In this document: positions 57,666 to 64,000 of the stretch, in pieces
Layout of the letters: every line of letters begins with the position of its first letter
How positions within the stretch are numbered: the first letter of the stretch is position 1
DNA from: Megalonaias nervosa
Lineage: Eukaryota; Mollusca; Bivalvia; Unionida; Unionidae
Direction of reading: 5' to 3'
Assembly: GCA_016617855.1 (NCBI GenBank)
Contig: JAECUM010006816.1
Span: 1 to 64,000 of the forward strand
DNA: 64,000 nucleotides
Notes under the pieces: model-generated
The model's input: the letters and a program-made list of their open reading frames with translations, nothing else
What the model was told of the DNA's origin: nothing
Databases searched by the model: none
Program-made: the position numbers and the translations under genes

Positions 57666-60600
57666 CTCCTCATTAGCATAGTAAAACTGAAAAGAGAGAA
57701 TGATGTGAAAGATGAATTTGCATCAGATAGGTATTTAAGGAAAATTGTTGGTTAAATATTATTGCCTAAAATTATGCCACATAGTTACAAACAATATATA
57801 TGGTATAATATGGATCACAAATGATGAGAATGAATTACAGGTTATTTGGTGGGTGTTGAAGTTGACTCGCTGTTACGCTTCTTCCACCCAGAGATTCGCA
57901 CTTCTACAGCTCAGATTGTAAATATTTTGCATAACCAAGGTTGAGGAAAGTGCCGTTCTTTATTTAATTTTTGATTTACTTTTAAAAATGAATCCTTGCA
58001 ACATGTGCATATGCAATGATGGTGTATAGTGTCAAAATGTGTGAGTATTCAATGATTGAAGAAGTATTTTACTTTTATCCTTTTTGTAGCAGCTCTAGTG
58101 GTCATAGATCAGAAGAAGGGATGCAGAGACATATCATGAGTTGTCTGTTAGATAATGCAAGTTTTTATGCCAGCATGTAATTGCTTCTAATCAAAAATGC
58201 CGATCAGACTGCGAACATATATGTACTTTTTTGAAAGAGTTTGAAAAACAGACTGTTCAGAAGGGTAAAAGTTGAAGTTTTTTTTTTAGTTTATTGGATC
58301 CCTCATTCTCATGTCCTGGCCACTTTTTGCTTGAAATTCCCATCTTACCCTACTTTTTGCAAAGATTTGCCTATTTTGTGTGCAGTTCAGACTGGTCTGC
58401 CTTAGAACTGAGGCCAAAAAGTCTAAAATCTGGACACAAAATCCGATTTCAATGACGGGTAAAATTCTTTTGTAAAAAAATCAGGTCTTTTAAAAATATG
58501 ATTTTCCCTCAGTATTTTGTAATGCAGGTAGAAAGTCCAGATTATTTGGTATCCTTGTAGAGCTACATCTCCCTACTTTTCTGTAATACCACCCATTTTG
58601 GTGTATCTTAAATGACCTTGACGCTACAGAGTTTGGATGTAGGGTACTACCACCTAATGCACAAACATGGCGCCAGGGGTTAATGACTTCAGTAAAAAGA
58701 ATTTTTTGATAGCTTATCCTAGCTGTAACTGAAACAAAAAATAGAGACATTATTTTATCTAAGTAATTTCAGTTCTTTTTCAGACTTGAGTTTGGAAAAG
58801 ATATTTCTGAAATTAGCATCTGACTCTTTCGTGCAGAATTGAAAACCCATGTTTCAAACACATGTAGCTCCAGAAAATGCTGCATCTTATATGGTTTTCT
58901 CTACACAGGAGCAGTCATCAAGGATGTATCTATACTGATAAATATAGGTTTGGTCATAAGTGTTCAGAAATGTAAAGTTATTGAATTTTTAATATCATGG
59001 TGATTGCATAGGTTTATTATGGGAGCTGAACCAGTACCGCAAGTCCTGTAAAGCACTGGGACAGCCTGTGACAATGCAAGATAGCTGTAAACAGTGTTCC
59101 TCTTAGAGTTGGTTTTCTTTTAAAATGCATTTAACTTTTCAAGGGCTGTTTGAGCGATTGGGCAGTGTACATGACAACGATTGCATTTAAGGCTCTTACA
59201 ATATTGTATGCTTTAAATCACTGATTTCACTTATTTTTACATAGCATACTGATTCGAAATGTTTCTTTTTGACCTGCTGTAAAGGTTAACCTTCATCTGA
59301 AGAACACATATCCATAGGATCAGAACTCGTGATGCTTATTGAAAATCTTTAAGAATTTTCCTCTGTATAAAGGATACCTGATTAACATGGAAAGAGGCTG
59401 TTCTTCTTTCCCAAAAGGTGTAGTCTTACTCATTGTTGAAGGACATTGCTTGAAACTTTCTGATTGAAGGTACACTACCTGTAATTAGTTTGCACATGTT
59501 AGCACTTTTAGAGGGTGTGCACCATTTGTTATGCAGAGGCATGGAAGCTTAGGTTTTATGTTAAATTGTTTCGTTTGTACAGAATGTACAGCACAGAGTC
59601 AAGAATAAGTAATGATCATGAGGTAACCTATTCTGTGTGGCATCTGGTGCAGACCCTCCACCATAAATTTCTCTCAAGAGAGCCAAACTCTTTATGTGTA
59701 TCTGTAAGTAATTGACCTTACGCGAGATGATAGATCGCTCCACCTACTGAATCACATGACATGACCACCCGCTAACCTCCGACAAACAAGCAGTATTGGG
59801 CAAGGAAATATGTTTCAGTTTAAGCGATATACTTATTAAAAATGATTTTTATTATTCCTAAAATTACAAAAGTTGCATAAATTATACTGCAGTAGACAAT
59901 ATTTATATCTGTAGTTCAAGTTCTTGTAGTAATAACGTAAGTGTTTTATTTCAGTAAGTAATAAAATCAATTTTAAATTTGTTGGAGAAATTATTAATGT
60001 AAAATGAAATTCGCTCCCCAAACTGCTACTGTATTTAGTATATAATCGTATCGTTATTAATCTTATCTGGCTTATGTTAATGCTGCCTTGGAAGTAAAGA
60101 AATTAAAAATTAATAACAAAATCCTAAATGATTACTGTTAGAAGTATACTGTTGTCTGTAATAATGTTAAAGTTCTACTGTTCGTCAGATGGAATAGTTT
60201 ATCAATGATGTCTGTTGATGGAAACATGTAAATGCATGCTTAATATATTGGACGATAATATCTGAAACCATTGTTTTCATATTTCTATATTAATACAACA
60301 TTTTTGTATCCCCACCCATCCTTTAGACCAATAAGAAAGTAAAGAGTCACTCAAGTGTCTGAAAGATAAGAAAATAAATCATTATTTTTTAAGACAACCC
60401 AACATTAAAGTCAAAATTTTCAAACTTTCAATAATGCAGTATGGGGTTCACTACATCCCATACAAGAAAAAAATATATATCAAAGCCCGAAATTAGGGGG
60501 TTCTCCACTCGTATTCTAGAAACGTTTTTTCATGTATATATTTTCAATTTCAATTTCCTTTTTTTTTTTTTTTGTTTTGTTTCATCAAATCATCAACAGG

Positions 60601-61355
60601 ATATGGTTTTCTACATACTTTTAGGCAAAGAAACATGTTATTGTCATCAGTTATTTCCATATTCAGCTGATTGTACATGTGACCACAAAATAGTCTTTAT
60701 CCATCAAAGTTTTGTCTATGTTTCGGGTAAAGAATAAATATAATTCCTCTATTTAGACGATCTGGATATCGACTGTAAGAATTACATGGCTCCCACTGAC
60801 TTATTTTCACTCTTATCAATTGAGAATGAAACAAATCATTGCAAAATTTGTATATACTTATCATAATTAATTCATTATTGCCACAGGCAGCTTGTCGGAG
60901 GAAAATGGTGGATGAAAGCAATGCCTTGAAGTGTGTCTAATTCACGTTTGTTGATTGGTTAATGGCTCAGCATGATTGACAAGTGGCGATAGGTCAATTC
61001 AGGAGTTAAAGGTTTGGGTTTTTTTGCATAGAGAAAAGCATTTTATGGATGCAAGAAAAATAAAAACCATTTGATGTGCACCTGAATAAAGAAAATCTTT
61101 TTCTATACCTCCAGCATATTTTACAAATTTCAATTACATTTGCAACTTGATCACAAATTGTGAAAGTTTACCCTCATGAAAATGCAGCACACTATCTTCT
61201 CACAATGGAAAATTTGCAGTAACTTAACAACAGAGAAGTTGTCTGCTAAAATGTAATACAAAATTGTTTTATCTTGATTGCATGTTATCAGTGCAGATTA
61301 CCCATTAAGCACACTAAGCACATGCTTAGGGCACCAGCCCAACAGGGCCACCAAC
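57666..61355. other. No gene seen
   Basis: AT-rich DNA with poly-T tracts (for example 60560-60573). Frames here are short, unsupported by splice sites and without domains. Confidence 0.55.
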
Positions 61356-61356
61356 C

Positions 61357-61660
61357 GCTCTGGTGGCCTAGTAATTAGAGCATCTGCCTCAGATGTGGGA
61401 GGTTATGGGTTCAAAGCCAGGCAGAGTCATACCAAAGACTTTTAAAAATGGTACTAACAGCTGCCTTTCTAGGCGATCAGCATTAAGATGTTAGCATTAG
61501 GACTGGTCGGCCTGGTGTCAGGATAATGTGATTGGGTGGGAAATGATGCTACATGTCTGCAGCATGTTGTCCCAGTGCTAGACATCACTGTGACTCTGCA
61601 GACAACGTAGCCATGTGACTGAAAAATTGTTAAAGCTACGTTAAAAATCCAAATCACACA
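61357..61660 (+). mobile_element. SINE family B, full-length
   Basis: Head GCTCTGGTGGCCTAGTAATT with B-box-like GGTTCAAAGCC, body with GTGTCAGGATAATGTGATTG and tail GTTAAAAATCCAAATCACAC. Confidence 0.85.
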
Positions 61661-62559
61661 GATGCAGATATATACACACACGCAACAGGGGCACAAGAAA
61701 AAAATTCAAATTAATTGATTATAAAATTGAATGAATTATATATGACCATTTCGATCTGCATGTACAAGTATTTTGATTTGGAATGATAGCATCACTGGTA
61801 TTTTCCCCATATTTTAGCTTTTAATGTTTTTTTTTAGTTACACATTTTGTAAAAGGGGGGGGGGTGACTCATCAGTGCTTTGGGCTCCGGAAGGCCTTAA
61901 TCATGCACTGCATGTTATGTTCACTACAGTGTATGTACAACATTTTAAATTAAAATGTGTAAGGTACAGCCAAACATGTACATAAATTCAAAATACTCCA
62001 AAACAGATATCACTGCATCATTTTTAGCCGTAAATTTATGCTATTACACTGTTATCTTAAGTGCAACATTTCTGTGCCTGTAACCCAATCTGACTGCATT
62101 AAGGCGATCTATAAGTTAAACTGCTGTTTCCAGTGATGTTTGTTACTTCATTAATTTGAAAGCTGTAATATGATTGGTGAATTAAATGTAAACAGAAAAT
62201 GATTGGTGAATTAAAGGTCAACAGAACATGACCCCATTTGTATGTGTGTCAGATCTCCTTTATGTCCCCGATCTAAATTTTAATCAAATTGGATACTTAC
62301 CTTAATCTTTATTGCAAAATACCCATAGAAAAGTTGTTGTTATTGTCAGTTTATAACTTCACTGCCCCCCCCCCCACAATTTTCAGAAAGGGCCATTCAG
62401 TGTGTGTGCATGTTTTAGCATATATGTGCCTACTATAGGTAATTTTCACAACTAAGTTGACAACTCCTCTGACATCATATACATTTATTTATCCTTTGAT
62501 AAGTTCACCCCCATCTTTTTGTCTTCAGATTTTGGAAAATATTTACTTGGAATCTGATA
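61661..62559. other. No gene seen
   Basis: AT-rich DNA with a ~35-bp duplication near 62155-62225 (TGATTGGTGAATTAAATGTA / TGATTGGTGAATTAAAGGTC) and G9 and C10 homopolymers near 61855 and 62365. Confidence 0.55.
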
Positions 62560-62880
62560 ATTAGACCAGCGACAACTTTTCAACAGATTTATTAAGCTGG
62601 TCCCCTGGTCTTATAAGATACATATGGGACCCCAATTTTTGTACAATGTTTTTAGGCTGGCTGTCTGGTAGGATACTTACTGTACCCTAATTTTTGTACA
62701 AAGATGTTAAGCTGGCCCTGTGATCTTATCAGATAAATGTTGTACCCTAATTTTTATACAAAGCTATTAAACTTGCCACCTGGTAAGGTACCTACTACTA
62801 TAAGCTACGTTTTTTTGTAGAAGTTTATTAGGTTGGGCCCTTTGGTCTTCTCATAGGATACATATTGTAAAATATCCTCA
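62560..62880 (+). repeat. ~65-bp degenerate tandem repeat, about five units
   Basis: Units of TTATTAAGCTGGTCCCCTGG followed by TCTTATAAGATACATA and a CCCTAATTTTTGTACAAAG segment. Confidence 0.75.
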
Positions 62881-63549
62881 TATACTTAAATCCTTGTGAT
62901 GGAAGTGTGGTGGTATGTGAATTGGTTGGACGAACAATAATGTAAATTCATTTATTTTCATAGATGTTATTTTTGGTGGACCCCCCCCCCCTCAAAAAAA
63001 CCCATAAAAGAGTTTTATTGTTTCATCAAAGGGTTGTTATCCAGTAGATTGGTTGTTGTTTGCTTGGTTTTAATGGTACTTTTAAGACTTTATTGGCCTT
63101 ATCATGCTTTGGAAAAGAGAGTTAAGTGCCTTTCCCAAGGACCCTCAAGGTGGTTAACCCAGACGGACTTTAGGTGATTGTCAGATGCACAATACATGGA
63201 TTAAGAGTCTGATGCTCTACTACCTGACCTGAGAAATTTTTTTATTCAGCCCCTGCAGAGAATTAAACCCAAGTCCATGGGTTTGGTACCCATGGCCTTG
63301 CCTCCATGTGTAAACCCCCATGTGACTAAGCATCATCACCAAGGAAGCATTGAACCTGGCTGTGGATATAGGTATTCTTGTGTAGCAGACAAATGGAAAT
63401 AAATTAAAAAATTCTCTGACATGTAGGAGAATATTCTTTTTCCATATATAATTTCACATTATGTTTGTCTGCATCCTCCTTCTGGTTCAGAATACTTTAC
63501 ACATTATCTGATGTATGTATTTAACTTTTTATATTAACTTTTGTATGTC

Positions 63550-63720
63550 TTGTTTCTATCAGCGGAATCCGGAGTGACTGTACATTTAGGTGAGAGTTAA
63601 TAGCTTGGTTGCAGGCAAGATGATGGGTACCTTAACCCATGGAAGTGGGTTTGATTCTCAGTGGGAATGAATACGAAATTCTTGACCAGTATGATTATAT
63701 TCTTTTATTCTATCTATCTC

Positions 63721-63804
<84 letters not shown>

Positions 63805-63899
63805 CTCTTCATATTATCATGTATCTGCCAGTATGATCCAGGGACAACACTTTTCTTTCTCTGTGGTGTATATTTGTAACCTTTTGTATATGTGTCTAT

Positions 63900-63900
<1 letters not shown>
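63550..63900 (+). mobile_element. SINE-like repeat related to the ~382-bp unit, split by (AT)n
   Basis: AGCGGAATCCGGAGTGACTG at 63561 and the ACTTTTCTTTCTCTGTGGTG block near 63848 match the start and end of the unit at 22441-23300. The (AT)n at 63723-63801 sits between. Confidence 0.65.
63723..63801. repeat. (AT)n microsatellite
   Basis: About 39 AT units. Confidence 0.95.

Positions 63901-63902
<2 letters not shown>

Positions 63903-63993
<91 letters not shown>
63903..63993. repeat. (CA)n microsatellite
   Basis: Long CA run at the window end. Confidence 0.95.
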
Positions 63994-63997
<4 letters not shown>

Positions 63998-64000
63998 AGC

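Larger units (their letters stand above)
34039..64000. other. Probable intron 3 or 3' flank of the host gene
   Basis: The GTAAGT donor at 34039 implies the transcript continues. I looked for an acceptor followed by a phase-2-compatible propeptide exon and saw none, so the following elements, including the Polinton, probably lie within a very large intron. This is inference. Confidence 0.35.

Noticed and set aside
56880..58830. Possible fourth host exons after acceptors near 56912 and 58783
   Set aside because: Translation in the required phase reaches a stop within a few codons and shows no propeptide pattern.

Overview
The window looks like intronic DNA of an invertebrate animal, most likely a marine mollusc. 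It is AT-rich, has GT/AG-bounded exons far apart, and is crowded with tRNA-derived SINEs, fold-back MITEs, microsatellites and minisatellites. No bacterial operons, rRNA genes, functional tRNA genes or CRISPR arrays were seen. The taxon is an inference; only the eukaryotic character is directly visible. Most open frames longer than 60 codons are chance frames or simple repeats.

Layout. (1) 1-34040: the 5' part of one plus-strand host gene. A signal-peptide exon (619-700), a second exon (13047-13162) and a third (33962-34038) have matching splice phases (1, 0, then 2 at the last donor) and read as a secreted protein entering an M12B (ADAM/ADAMTS-type) metalloprotease propeptide. Introns 1 and 2 hold MITEs, two SINE families, a ~1.5 kb minisatellite built on a CAG|GTAGAT core, and two arrays of a ~130-bp repeat. 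The rest of the gene was not found and presumably lies past 64000. (2) 34040-42067: repeats, a probable solo LTR, and a 5'-truncated non-LTR retrotransposon (minus strand) that split an older repeat. (3) 42068-55989: a decayed Polinton/Maverick-type virus-like element of ~13.9 kb with ~265-bp terminal inverted repeats and CTTTTA direct repeats on both sides. (4) 55990-64000: more SINEs, tandem repeats and (AT)n/(CA)n tracts.

The Polinton is the most interesting part. From left to right it carries a packaging ATPase (-), a zinc-ribbon plus phospholipase-A2-like protein (+), a DDE integrase (+), an HNH nuclease (-), a protein-primed-type DNA polymerase B continuing directly into an SF1 helicase (-), a small Cys-rich protein (+), a second HNH/NUMOD-like endonuclease (+), small unknown frames and an acidic Ser-Asp repeat (+), then a tightly packed minus-strand late block: fibre-like protein, adenain-like protease, pX-like core protein, double jelly-roll-type major capsid protein, and two unknown proteins. 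Nearly all are broken by stops and frameshifts, so this copy is a fossil. The unusual points are the lack of a normal gap between polymerase and helicase, the PLA2-like module, two HNH genes, and inverted repeats that are themselves bounded by a smaller inverted repeat.
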